From an uncultured Prevotellaceae bacterium (GTDB taxonomy: Bacteria > Bacteroidota > Bacteroidia > Bacteroidales > Bacteroidaceae): a stretch of DNA of 64,000 bases. The stretch's first letter is position 1; each line of letters begins with the position of its first letter. Under the pieces are notes generated by a model. The model made no database searches. It was not told the origin of the DNA and saw only the letters and a program-made list of their open reading frames with translations. Below are positions 1 to 8,979 of the stretch, in pieces. The translations under genes were made by a program, and so were the position numbers. The DNA lies in the NCBI GenBank assembly GCA_902762565.1, contig CACWOS010000002.1:57467-121466 (forward strand). The letters are read 5' to 3'.

Positions 1-2
1 AG

Positions 3-791
3 ATACAGAACAATGCCATGAAACTGATGCTCCAGATGCCAGTGGTAAAGGACAAAGTGAGGGCGCGTATCTGTAAGGAGGTATACGATGCCTTTGGAGG
101 CAAAGCCTATGAAGTCATTGTAGGTGGTGCACCTCTGAATCAGGAGATTGAGAAGTTCCTGAAGGACATCCACTTCCCCATCACTGTGGGTTACGGCACT
201 ACTGAGTGTGCGCCACTCATCTCGTTCAGCGACTACAAGGACTTTGTTCCTGCATCGTGTGGTACGCCTGTCAGTCATATGGAGGTAAAGATTCTATCGC
301 CTGATCCAGAAAACATTGAAGGTGAGATTGTTTGTCGTGGTGCGCACGTCATGTTAGGCTACTATAAGAACGAAGAAGCGACGCGCGAGGTTCTCGACAG
401 CGACGGCTGGTATCATACTGGTGACTTGGCCACGATGTCTGCCGATGGACACATTTTTATCCGTGGACGCGTCAAGAACATGTTGCTGGGTGCTAACGGA
501 CAGAATGTCTACCCAGAAGAAATTGAGGACAAGCTCAACTCGATGGCAATGGTGAGCGAAAGTATCATTGTACAGCGTGGCGATAAACTGGTAGCACTGA
601 TTCATCCTGACATAGATGAGGCGCACTCTATGGGATTTAGCGATGAGGACATTGCCAACATCATGGAGCAAAACCGTCAGGAACTTAATGCCCAGTTGCC
701 TGGCTATAGCAAGATACAGCAAATAGAGCTGTTCCAGGAAGAATTCCAGAAGACACCCAAAAAAAGTATCAAACGTTATTTATATAAATAA
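3..791 (+). CDS. AMP-dependent acyl-CoA ligase, C-terminal part (cut by window start)
   Basis: The reading frame is open to the window edge, so this is the last ~263 residues of a longer protein. It carries late motifs of the adenylate-forming (ANL) superfamily: GYGTTECAP, GWYHTGDLA, and a C-terminal segment KNMLLGANGQNVYPEEIE that holds the hinge region and the swinging C-terminal lid. The residues before the first ATG also align with the paralogue that follows, which supports truncation by the window and not an internal start. The family activates a carboxylic acid, usually a fatty acid, as acyl-AMP and then forms the CoA thioester. It lies 6 nt upstream of a close paralogue. Substrate cannot be read from the sequence. 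Confidence 0.85.
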   Translation: MQNNAMKLMLQMPVVKDKVRARICKEVYDAFGGKAYEVIVGGAPLNQEIEKFLKDIHFPITVGYGTTECAPLISFSDYKDFVPASCGTPVSHMEVKILSPDPENIEGEIVCRGAHVMLGYYKNEEATREVLDSDGWYHTGDLATMSADGHIFIRGRVKNMLLGANGQNVYPEEIEDKLNSMAMVSESIIVQRGDKLVALIHPDIDEAHSMGFSDEDIANIMEQNRQELNAQLPGYSKIQQIELFQEEFQKTPKKSIKRYLYK

Positions 792-797
792 GGTATT

Positions 798-2459
798 ATG
801 GAAAACTACCCAAGTTTCAATCAACTCATACAGCAGAGCATCATCGACAATTGGGATCTCGATGCTCTGACTGACTATAAGGGAGCTACTTTGCAATTCC
901 ACGATGTGGCTCGAAAGATAGAGAAACTGCATATTCTGTTCGAGAACAGTGGGGTAAAGCGTGGTGACAAGATAGCCATGTGTGGACGAAATTCCAGTCA
1001 ATGGGCTGTGGCGTTTTTGGCCACATTGACCTATGGCGCTGTAGCAGTCCCTATCCTGCACGAGTTCCTGGCCGACCAAATTCATAACATCGTCAACCAT
1101 TCGGATGCCAAGTTACTGTTTGTGGGTGACCATGTGGCCACACAGATAGATCCGATGCAAATGCCTCACCTAGAGGGTATTATCAACAATCCCGATTACT
1201 CACTCATGGTGTCACGTACAGAGAAACTGACATACGCTCGTGAACACCTAAATGAACTTTACGGCAAGAAATTTCCCAAGTTCTTCCGTAAAGAACACGT
1301 ACACTACTATATTGAAGAGAATGGCGAAGAACTGGCCATGATTAACTATACCAGTGGAACAACAGGATTTTCAAAGGGTGTGATGATTCCCTATCGTGCC
1401 CTTTGGTCAAATTACGATTTTGCTGAACACGTATTGGGCAAGACAATCAATCGTGGCGACCGCATCATTTCTATTCTGCCAATGGCTCATATGTATGGTA
1501 TGGCTTTCGAATTCATCTTCGAATTCCTGCATGGTTGCCATGTGTACTACCTGAACCGCATCCCATCGCCTGCCATCATTGCACAGGCATTTGCTGATAT
1601 TAAGCCAAAGATTATTATTGCCGTACCATTGGTAATCGAAAAGATTATCCGAAAGAAGGTATTCCCAAAGATTCAGAACAACCGTATGCGTTTGCTCCTG
1701 GCCATGCCTGTCATCTCTAAAAAGGTACGCGAACTGATTTGCAAAGAAGTCATCAATGCATTTGGCGGCGAACTCTATGAGGTCATCATCGGTGGTGCGG
1801 CCTTTAATCAGGAAGTAGAAAGTTTCTTGAAACGCATTGAATTCCCATATACTGTAGGTTATGGTGCCACAGAGTGTGCTCCCATCATCTGCTATCGCGA
1901 CTGGAAAACCTTCGTTCAAGGATCTTGCGGACAGGAGGCTTACCATATGAAAGTTAAAATTAACTCGTCTGAACCTTCCCGTATTCCAGGTGAAATTTTG
2001 GCTAAAGGTCCTAACGTGATGCTTGGCTATTATAAAAACGAAGAGGCTACACGCGAGACACTCGACAGCGAGGGCTGGTATCATACTGGCGATTTGGGAA
2101 CAATGGACCGAAATGGCAACGTCTTCATCAACGGACGTTCGAAGAACATGCTGCTAGGTGCTAACGGCCAGAACATCTATCCTGAAGAGATCGAGGATAA
2201 ACTCAATTCCATGACTATGGTTGTTGAGAGTGTGGTTGTGCAGCGCGAACAGAAGTTAGTGGGCTTGGTGTATCCTGACTACGATGAAGCAAAAAACATG
2301 AACTTCAACGATGTAGACATAGCTAACATCATGGAGCAGAATCGTCTGCAACTGAACGAGCAACTACCTGCATACGAGAAGATAACAGAGATTGAGATAA
2401 GAAAAGAAGAATTCGAAAAGACTCCCAAGCGCAGTATCAAGCGCTTCCTCTACACATAA
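798..2459 (+). CDS. AMP-dependent long-chain acyl-CoA ligase
   Basis: This is a complete 553-residue adenylate-forming enzyme. The AMP-binding P-loop YTSGTTGFSKGV is near residues 183-195, the adenine-binding GYGATECAP near 353, the motif GWYHTGDLG near 425, and the C-terminal lid ends in a lysine-rich PKRSIKRFLYT. The expected reaction is ATP + fatty acid + CoA to acyl-CoA + AMP + PPi, probably for membrane lipid or exogenous fatty acid use. The gene is a tandem duplicate of the one before it and the two C-terminal halves are closely similar. The next gene starts 3 nt after its stop, so the ligases and the glycosyltransferases are probably co-transcribed. Confidence 0.9.
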   Translation: MENYPSFNQLIQQSIIDNWDLDALTDYKGATLQFHDVARKIEKLHILFENSGVKRGDKIAMCGRNSSQWAVAFLATLTYGAVAVPILHEFLADQIHNIVNHSDAKLLFVGDHVATQIDPMQMPHLEGIINNPDYSLMVSRTEKLTYAREHLNELYGKKFPKFFRKEHVHYYIEENGEELAMINYTSGTTGFSKGVMIPYRALWSNYDFAEHVLGKTINRGDRIISILPMAHMYGMAFEFIFEFLHGCHVYYLNRIPSPAIIAQAFADIKPKIIIAVPLVIEKIIRKKVFPKIQNNRMRLLLAMPVISKKVRELICKEVINAFGGELYEVIIGGAAFNQEVESFLKRIEFPYTVGYGATECAPIICYRDWKTFVQGSCGQEAYHMKVKINSSEPSRIPGEILAKGPNVMLGYYKNEEATRETLDSEGWYHTGDLGTMDRNGNVFINGRSKNMLLGANGQNIYPEEIEDKLNSMTMVVESVVVQREQKLVGLVYPDYDEAKNMNFNDVDIANIMEQNRLQLNEQLPAYEKITEIEIRKEEFEKTPKRSIKRFLYT

Positions 2460-2462
2460 TAA

Positions 2463-3089
2463 ATGGAGAACAAGTATACGTTTTCTATCATTATAGCTGT
2501 ACATAATGCAGCCGACAAAATAGAGCAAAACCTGCCTATCTTCCTGCAAACAGCCACCGAAGCCGGTGCTCAGGTTATTGTTGTTGACGACATGTCGTCA
2601 GACGAGACCCCTGATGTGCTGACACGTATGAAGGCCGAGTATCCCACTGTGCTCTATACCACTTTCCTGCCTGAGTCAGTCATCGTCAACCCCAGCCGAT
2701 TGAGACTGGCTTTCTCTATAGGTGCAAAGGCTGCCAAGGCCCCCTACATCATCCTTGCCAGCATTGACCGCCCCCCCCTCAATGTGGGATGGCTCTATGG
2801 TATGGCCGACAATGAAGCCTCACTGGTGTATAGTCTTCGAAAGGGCAATCAAGTGGTGCATGCTACAACCAACGATGTCGAGGAATTGCGACCTACGATT
2901 CTCAAGGCCGAGCGTCAGAAAGGCTCAGGACATCGTGGACGTTTCCTAAAGATGCGTCGTGGTATATACGATGCTGTCTGTGTGCATCATGACCATATTT
3001 TCGACGTCATCAATATGTTTGACAGATCTATTGGATTCGGCAAATTATGGCGCCTGCGCTTTCAGGTTTTTCTAAACAGTATTCTCTAA
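2463..3089 (+). CDS. Family 2 glycosyltransferase-like protein, short
   Basis: The 208-residue protein begins with the GT-A nucleotide-sugar fold: FSIIIAVHNAADKIEQNL, then VIVVDDMSSDETPDVL near residues 39-54, a typical GT2 start. The usual DxD metal site is represented only by SIDRPPL near residue 100. The C-terminus is short and basic, and length is below the usual 250-350 residues, so the protein may be a reduced or atypical member. It follows the acyl-CoA ligase by 3 nt and precedes another glycosyltransferase-like gene, which suggests a surface glycan or glycolipid role. The acceptor is unknown. Confidence 0.75.
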   Translation: MENKYTFSIIIAVHNAADKIEQNLPIFLQTATEAGAQVIVVDDMSSDETPDVLTRMKAEYPTVLYTTFLPESVIVNPSRLRLAFSIGAKAAKAPYIILASIDRPPLNVGWLYGMADNEASLVYSLRKGNQVVHATTNDVEELRPTILKAERQKGSGHRGRFLKMRRGIYDAVCVHHDHIFDVINMFDRSIGFGKLWRLRFQVFLNSIL

Positions 3090-3122
3090 ACGAGAAGATT
3101 GAGAAAAAGGAGATTATTTATT

Positions 3123-4214
3123 ATGCGTATATTACACTTCTACCCCAAGACAGATGCCACAATCAGTCAATATTTAGATATGCTAACTGATAATATGGGC
3201 TTAGAAGTGGAAAACCATAAAGCGACCAATGGCGAGGAAGCTAAACAGTTGCTGCGCACCATACAATTTGACATATTACATATACATGGATGTTGGAATA
3301 ATGCACAATTCTTAATCGTCCGTAAAGCACTGCAACAAGGAGCACGACTAATTGTATCACCCTATGGTCAACTGGAACCATGGATACAGCAACAACGTTT
3401 CTGGAAAGAGAAGTTACCCAAGCGCATCGTCTATCAGAAGTCTGTTGTTGAACAGGCTTATGCCATTGTTGTACAAGGCAACATGGAACACGAATGCATT
3501 GCACAACTGGGTTGGAACAAACGATGTGTTATTATACGCAATGCATTGATTACGAGTAGTATCACACCTCGTGAGATGGCTCGTCAGACGTTCGAGCTCT
3601 ATCAGCGTATCATCGACAGCAATCCTTTGCAATTGATGAATGATAACACGCGTAAATTTGTCAAGTATCTAATTACAATTGGAATTACTGGTGACAAGCG
3701 ATGGCTGAAGGAGGAAGAAACCCCTATGCTAGGCGATTGGCGTCAGATTCTCTGTTATGCACATCAGGAACAAATCATGCCAACGATTCTACGAGCCGTA
3801 CGTACACTTAATCTGAAAATGCCTGATATTGAAGCCTCCAAAATACCTTATTTCCTGCCTGACCGCTACGTAGAGACACAAAGCATCCAACAGGTTATCG
3901 GCAATCAGTTTGTCTCTGAGAACGATCGTCTGATAGCCACTTTCAAGGTCATCAGGAAACTGATAGACAATCGCCAACTGAGCATCAAGCATTTGGTTGA
4001 ACTCGACATCGAATTGCGTGAACATTCGTGCGATGAGTCACGTCTTACTGAACAACTGCAGGAACGCGGACTCATCAAGTTGGCGGCACGCATCATGCAA
4101 CTGATGAACGATTTCACTGGGCTGACAGAGGGCTTCATGCCCATCCCACCCCTTCACGACAGGATTACCAACAGATGGAATATACAAATCGAAAATCATC
4201 TATCAATACTCTAA
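3123..4214 (+). CDS. Glycosyltransferase-like protein with an unrecognised C-terminal domain
   Basis: The start MRILHFYPK is chosen over an in-frame TTG 24 nt upstream because AAAAGGAGATT lies 8-15 nt before this ATG. Residues 1-160 resemble the N-terminal Rossmann half of GT4 glycosyltransferases: FDILHIHGCWNNAQF, LIVSPYGQLEPW and AIVVQGNMEHECIAQLG. The expected C-terminal nucleotide-sugar domain with its EX7E motif is not seen. Residues 165-363 are instead a mostly helical region that I do not recognise. It may be a fusion or an inactivated transferase. It belongs to the run starting with the acyl-CoA ligases. Confidence 0.65.
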   Translation: MRILHFYPKTDATISQYLDMLTDNMGLEVENHKATNGEEAKQLLRTIQFDILHIHGCWNNAQFLIVRKALQQGARLIVSPYGQLEPWIQQQRFWKEKLPKRIVYQKSVVEQAYAIVVQGNMEHECIAQLGWNKRCVIIRNALITSSITPREMARQTFELYQRIIDSNPLQLMNDNTRKFVKYLITIGITGDKRWLKEEETPMLGDWRQILCYAHQEQIMPTILRAVRTLNLKMPDIEASKIPYFLPDRYVETQSIQQVIGNQFVSENDRLIATFKVIRKLIDNRQLSIKHLVELDIELREHSCDESRLTEQLQERGLIKLAARIMQLMNDFTGLTEGFMPIPPLHDRITNRWNIQIENHLSIL

Positions 4215-4226
4215 TTCTATATTATT

Positions 4227-6221
4227 ATGGATACACAGCAGACGACACGCGACATGCACTACTTGCAGCTGCTATCAAACTCGTTTCCCAATGTGGCTGC
4301 TGCTTCAACGGAAATCATCAATCTAGAAGCTATCCTCAACTTGCCCAAAGGAACTGAACACTTTCTGGCCGACCTACACGGAGAAAGTGCAGCTTTCAAG
4401 CACGTACTAAAGAATGCCTCAGGTAATATCCGCCGCAAGGTCAGTGAACTATTCAAGGGCGACATACGCGAATCAGAGCGTCGAGAACTCTGCACGCTCA
4501 TCTATTATCCTGAAGAGAAAATAGAGCTCATCAAGGAATCTGAACCCGACATCGACGATTGGTATCATATAACAATTCATCGCCTTGTGGCCGTTTGTCG
4601 TGACGTATCGTCTAAATACACTCGTTCTAAAGTACGCAAGTCATTGCCTCAGGAGTTTAGCTATATCATCGAGGAACTGATGCATGAGCGTACAGACGAT
4701 ATCGATAAGGCTGCATACGTCAGCGGTATTGTTGACACCATCATTTCCACTGGTCGCGCTGACGACTTTATCATTGCCATCTGCAATGTCATTCAACGAT
4801 TGGCTATTGACCAATTACATATCCTTGGTGACATATATGATCGTGGTCAAGGTGCACATATCATCCTCGACACAATGCGCCAATATCACTCATGGGATAT
4901 TCAATGGGGCAATCACGATATTTTATGGATGGGAGCCGGTGCTGGCAATAATGCTTGCATATGTAATGTGCTTCGACTATGCCTACGTTATGCCAATCTG
5001 ACCACCCTCGAAGAAGCCTATGGCATCAACCTCGTGCCTTTAGCTACTTTCGCCATGGAAGTTTACGGCGATGATCCATGTGAGGAATTTATGCCTAAGT
5101 TGCTCAAAGGTAACACCATGGAATACAAGTACCAACGCTTGACAGCTCAGATGCACAAGGCTATCTCTATCATACAGTTTAAGAAAGAGGCTCAGATTTT
5201 CCACCGTCGTCCAGAGTGGCAGATGGAGGATCGCTGTATGTTGGAGCATATCGACTATAAGCGTGGCATTTGTACAATTGATGGGAAGGAGTACGATATG
5301 AAATCGTGCCATTTCCCTACCATCAACCCAGAGCATCCTAACGAACTCACTCCTGAAGAATATCAACTCATGGAGCGCCTACATCATTCCTTCCGCGTCA
5401 GTGAAAAATTACAGAAGCATATCAAGATGTTGCTCTCCCATGGTTGCATGTATTCTATCTGCAACCAGAACCTGCTGTTCCACGCTTCAGTACCACTGAA
5501 TGCAGACGGTTCATTAAAAGAAATTGAACTATACGATGGCAAGCGCTATGCAGGCAAGGAACTCATGCACAATATTGGCATGATGGTACGTGCAGCCTTT
5601 GAGAATGATACAGAAGAAAAATTGCGGCTCTATGCTCGCGACTACTTCCTGTACCTATGGTGCGGTAAGGATTCTCCTTTATTCGACAAATCGAAAATGG
5701 CAACCTTTGAGCGTTACCTCCTTACCGATAAAAGTACTTATAAAGAAGAAAAAGGAAACTACTTTCAATTACGCGACAATGAGCAAATCTGCGATCGAAT
5801 ACTCGATGCATTTAACGTCAGTGGTCCCAACCGCCATATCATCAATGGTCACGTACCTGTACATGTATCGAAGGGTGAGAATCCGATTAAAGCTGGTGGA
5901 AAACTGATGGTTATCGACGGAGGGTTCTCTGAGGCCTATCATTCTGAGACCGGCATTGCCGGATACACATTAGTATATCATAGCCGCGGTTTCCAATTAG
6001 TTCAGCACGAACCGTTTATGAGTGTGCAAGATGCTATTCAACGTGGTATCGATATCAAATCTACTACTCAGCTTGTTGAATTGTCCGCTCATCGTATGCT
6101 GGTAGCCGATACCGACAAAGGTGCCGAGCTACGTGCTCAGATTGCTGATCTTCGCGAACTGCTCTACGCCTATCGACATGGCATTTTGAAGGAGAAAGAA
6201 GTAAAATCATCGAATCGATAA
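4227..6221 (+). CDS. fbp: Fructose-1,6-bisphosphatase, class III
   Basis: At 664 residues it has the length and motifs of the class III (Firmicutes/Bacteroidetes-type) FBPases, which belong to the calcineurin-like metallophosphoesterase fold. Metal-site motifs are FLADLHGES near residue 47, ILGDIYDRGQ near 200, WGNHD near 226 and INGHVPVH near 540. It hydrolyses fructose-1,6-bisphosphate to fructose-6-phosphate in gluconeogenesis, which these organisms need when feeding glycan synthesis. The start ATG lies 12 nt after the preceding stop. Its stop overlaps the start of the next gene by one base (TAATG). Confidence 0.95.
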   Translation: MDTQQTTRDMHYLQLLSNSFPNVAAASTEIINLEAILNLPKGTEHFLADLHGESAAFKHVLKNASGNIRRKVSELFKGDIRESERRELCTLIYYPEEKIELIKESEPDIDDWYHITIHRLVAVCRDVSSKYTRSKVRKSLPQEFSYIIEELMHERTDDIDKAAYVSGIVDTIISTGRADDFIIAICNVIQRLAIDQLHILGDIYDRGQGAHIILDTMRQYHSWDIQWGNHDILWMGAGAGNNACICNVLRLCLRYANLTTLEEAYGINLVPLATFAMEVYGDDPCEEFMPKLLKGNTMEYKYQRLTAQMHKAISIIQFKKEAQIFHRRPEWQMEDRCMLEHIDYKRGICTIDGKEYDMKSCHFPTINPEHPNELTPEEYQLMERLHHSFRVSEKLQKHIKMLLSHGCMYSICNQNLLFHASVPLNADGSLKEIELYDGKRYAGKELMHNIGMMVRAAFENDTEEKLRLYARDYFLYLWCGKDSPLFDKSKMATFERYLLTDKSTYKEEKGNYFQLRDNEQICDRILDAFNVSGPNRHIINGHVPVHVSKGENPIKAGGKLMVIDGGFSEAYHSETGIAGYTLVYHSRGFQLVQHEPFMSVQDAIQRGIDIKSTTQLVELSAHRMLVADTDKGAELRAQIADLRELLYAYRHGILKEKEVKSSNR

Positions 6222-6559
6222 TGGCTTCTATCCTTATTGCATTAGGTTCAAACTATCAGCAAAGTGCCCACATCCAGTGGGCTTCTCAACGGCTGTGTAC
6301 CCTATTCTCAGAAGTAAGCTTTACTCCCGTCTTGTGGACGCCCGATATTCATGGGCATTGTACATGGTATATGAACCGACTGATATATGCAGAGACAGCA
6401 CTCTCGCCCACCCAGCTCATCGCTCTGCTCAAACAGACAGAACAAGAGGCCCATCGTACCAAGGAACATGTTACTATAGACCTCGATCTCATGCAATACA
6501 ATAAAGACCGCTACCATCTTGACGATTGGAAGCGGTCTTATATTACTCGATTGCTATAG
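6221..6559 (+). CDS. Short HPPK (FolK)-like protein
   Basis: The 112-residue product begins ILIALGSN, the start of 6-hydroxymethyl-7,8-dihydropterin pyrophosphokinase, and later has TPDIHGHCTWYMNRLIYAET and HVTIDLDLMQYN, the counterparts of the HPPK motifs around the pterin and Mg-ATP sites (DxD as DLDL). Normal HPPK is about 155-170 residues; the final ~45 residues are absent and the GRxR segment is degraded to AHRTKEH. Translation is probably coupled to fbp. It may be a reduced HPPK paralogue with a changed role and not the cell's folate enzyme. Confidence 0.7.
   Translation: MASILIALGSNYQQSAHIQWASQRLCTLFSEVSFTPVLWTPDIHGHCTWYMNRLIYAETALSPTQLIALLKQTEQEAHRTKEHVTIDLDLMQYNKDRYHLDDWKRSYITRLL
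6504..6539 (+). terminator. Hairpin inside the end of the FolK-like gene
   Basis: AAGACCGCT and AGCGGTCTT form a 9-bp perfect inverted repeat in the last codons of the gene, 20 nt before its stop. There is no long T run. It may act as a terminator between the two convergent genes, but this is weak. Confidence 0.3.
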
Positions 6560-6569
6560 AATATTATTC

Positions 6570-7676
6570 TTACGACAGCCCAAGCAGAGGCTTCAAGTCA
6601 TCTTCCTTATAGAGTATCCAACCCGTGGTACCCAAGAATGCCAGAAAGAGGAAGATAATACACATCTGTGCGCGTTTAGGACCGGTCTTCTTGACAGGCA
6701 CCGTAGCACTCTGCAGCGTAGTGAAGGCCGGTGTTTCCATCTGCACCTTAGCTTCAGCGGCTATCAGTTGTGAGGCCACCGTTGTAAATGCATTATAATG
6801 CAATTGCATCTCATTCTCCAAGTCAGTCTGCTTTTGCAAAACCGTATGCAGATTAACATCGTGGTTGGCATCCATATACTCTGCATACAACTGACGGGCT
6901 TTCTCATAGCGTTGCTTGCTCTCCTTGTAAATCTTGCGATTATACTCTAAATCAACGCGTGCTTTCGAGGTACGATAGTCAGTAATGAAGTTCTGCAGAC
7001 GGTTCTTGACCGTATCGGCCATATTGGCACAGATAACAGCATTCTGGTCTGTTACGTTGATGGTAATCACCATCGTCTTCTTGTCGACATCGCAAACCAC
7101 CAATTTATCGAGCGCCTTGACAATCTGGGTCTGTTTCATTGTCAAGCGGAACGGATCAATAGTTTCCTTTTCTTCCTTTTTGTCTACAAACAAACTGACG
7201 ATAGCTTTGATGGTACCACCAATGGCTGCCGACCACCAAGTCTTTTTCTGTTCCTTGCTCAGATAGTCGTAGTAGGTCATGGTGCGATCTTTCTCGCCCT
7301 TCTTCTTGTTGCCCTCAATGGTTACGGGAACGTCGAAGAGCGTGGTCTTAAAGTCGGTAGAGTTCACCAACTCCGGATAGAGCGTTGGGAAAAGAGCCTC
7401 CGTGCCAAAGCCTGCAGCTCCCTGCCCAATGTTGACGCCGAAAGTACTTGCCAACGCCGACAAGCTACTTCTACCTGTTGCACTACTTTGAATCTCAGGC
7501 GAGAGCTTAACCTCGCAAGAATAGAAATTAGGCAAGCTCAACGCATAGATTGCCGCTAACACAAAAGCGATAGGAAGCACCTTGTAATACAACTTCTTGT
7601 GCTTCAGCAAATCCTTGAATATTTTACCGAAGTCTATCGATGACTCCTCAGCTTCAATTTGTTCAATATTCTCCAT
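6570..7676 (-). CDS. Wzz-type chain length determinant protein
   Basis: This 368-residue inner membrane protein has the Wzz/polysaccharide co-polymerase layout: a short cytoplasmic N-terminus, a membrane segment at about residues 33-53 (LPIAFVLAAIYALSLPNFY), a large periplasmic part with a coiled coil at about 235-310, and a second membrane segment near 340-358 followed by a short basic tail. Proteins of this kind set the chain length of O-antigen or capsule. No polymerase, flippase or transferase cluster lies beside it, so its partner glycan locus must be elsewhere. It has its own promoter. Confidence 0.85.
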   Translation of the reverse strand: MENIEQIEAEESSIDFGKIFKDLLKHKKLYYKVLPIAFVLAAIYALSLPNFYSCEVKLSPEIQSSATGRSSLSALASTFGVNIGQGAAGFGTEALFPTLYPELVNSTDFKTTLFDVPVTIEGNKKKGEKDRTMTYYDYLSKEQKKTWWSAAIGGTIKAIVSLFVDKKEEKETIDPFRLTMKQTQIVKALDKLVVCDVDKKTMVITINVTDQNAVICANMADTVKNRLQNFITDYRTSKARVDLEYNRKIYKESKQRYEKARQLYAEYMDANHDVNLHTVLQKQTDLENEMQLHYNAFTTVASQLIAAEAKVQMETPAFTTLQSATVPVKKTGPKRAQMCIIFLFLAFLGTTGWILYKEDDLKPLLGLS

Positions 7677-7714
7677 ATCGTGTAAGTGTCAAATAAATGA
7701 ATTCATTTTCAGTC

Positions 7715-7724
7715 TGCAAAGTTA
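7715..7724 (-). promoter_or_regulatory. -7 box of the Wzz-like gene
   Basis: The minus strand reads TAACTTTGCA, matching TAnnTTTG, 38 nt before the start codon. Confidence 0.7.
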
Positions 7725-7782
7725 CTAATTATATTTGAATAACAAAAGAATATAATGATAAAATGAATAAAAAAAGGCTGTT

Positions 7783-8979
7783 TCAGCGATTTTTATGTTT
7801 TATAAACCATCGATGGGTCAGAAAGTGATACATTAGAAGTGCAACGGTGGTAATGGTCAGACAGGTATAAAACAGCATGTCGCGACAATCATAGAACAGT
7901 CCATAACCAAAACCAAGGCCGAGGGCAAGACCTGTCTCCCACCCAAGAAAATAAGTGCTCTGTGACGTGCCGCGCTGACAGTGACGGCTCAGTTTAACAA
8001 AGAACAACAGAAATCGTGAACTAACTATACCTACAGCCGTTCCCATCAGTATGGGTGATACAGGGCTTTGAGGATAAACCAACAAAACAAGCTGTGATGC
8101 CAGTAAAAGAGTTAGCCCACTGAGAACCTCGCTCTTTAACTCTGCGTCGCGGAATACAAAACGTTGAGCTAGCAAGGCTAGCAGGAAGCCACCCATCATC
8201 AATGCATAGAACACCAGCGACAAAGGCTGTACAAGTATCATACCAACAGCCGTGCTAATCAACAGCAGATTAAAGAACAGCAAGAAACCACCAGGCAGGA
8301 AAAACCTGTCAAGAGAAACGAGGCTGATACCTTCCTCTGGTGTACGGAAGGGAAATGACACACGACTAATCAACAGCAAACTGACAAGTGCCAACACACC
8401 TGATGAAAGGAGTATTGGAGTTATCAGTGTAAGTCGACATTGAAGCGGTTGCAGCATACTGTTGGTGGGAATCAGACACATGGCCATACCTAACACAGGG
8501 CCCAAGGAGAGGGCAAAACGCGAAAACCAAGCTGCTCCAAAGTTGGCTTCTGTACGCTGGTGAGATTCACAAGTGTCAATGATAAGTGTGGATGCCAGCA
8601 CCATCTGAGCCAAGCCAAAAGCTGCACCTAGTGTCAAACGATGCAGCAAAGCTCTTGAAAAAGACGTCAGCGGACTGAAATAGCCCAACGCCAACACATT
8701 AAGAGCTAAGGCTACAATAGCCCATATACATACTATATTACGACGATAATGCTGAACAAGCCATGAACAAAACGGACCAAACATATACAATCCAACGGCA
8801 AATGCTGCCATCGACAATCCTGTCTGTTCAGGCGTGAAATGTTGTCCAGCCATCAACCACTGCGGGAAGGTCGGTATCAGCATATACACAGACATCGTGA
8901 GCAGCAAATCAGCTATAACCAATAGCCAGAATTCATGATGCCACAGTCGGATATGTATTGGAGTGGTTTGAGTATTCAT
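7783..8979 (-). CDS. MFS transporter
   Basis: The 398-residue protein has about 12 predicted membrane segments and the layout of the major facilitator superfamily. The N-terminal half opens with FWLLVIADLLLTMSVYMLIP, and the region after TM2 (FGPFCSWLVQHYRRN) is a relaxed form of the MFS loop motif GxxxDRxGRR. Its start codon overlaps the panB stop by one base (TAATG), so it ends a HAD/panB/MFS operon. The pairing suggests export or import of a metabolite or drug, but the substrate cannot be inferred. Confidence 0.85.
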   Translation of the reverse strand: MNTQTTPIHIRLWHHEFWLLVIADLLLTMSVYMLIPTFPQWLMAGQHFTPEQTGLSMAAFAVGLYMFGPFCSWLVQHYRRNIVCIWAIVALALNVLALGYFSPLTSFSRALLHRLTLGAAFGLAQMVLASTLIIDTCESHQRTEANFGAAWFSRFALSLGPVLGMAMCLIPTNSMLQPLQCRLTLITPILLSSGVLALVSLLLISRVSFPFRTPEEGISLVSLDRFFLPGGFLLFFNLLLISTAVGMILVQPLSLVFYALMMGGFLLALLAQRFVFRDAELKSEVLSGLTLLLASQLVLLVYPQSPVSPILMGTAVGIVSSRFLLFFVKLSRHCQRGTSQSTYFLGWETGLALGLGFGYGLFYDCRDMLFYTCLTITTVALLMYHFLTHRWFIKHKNR

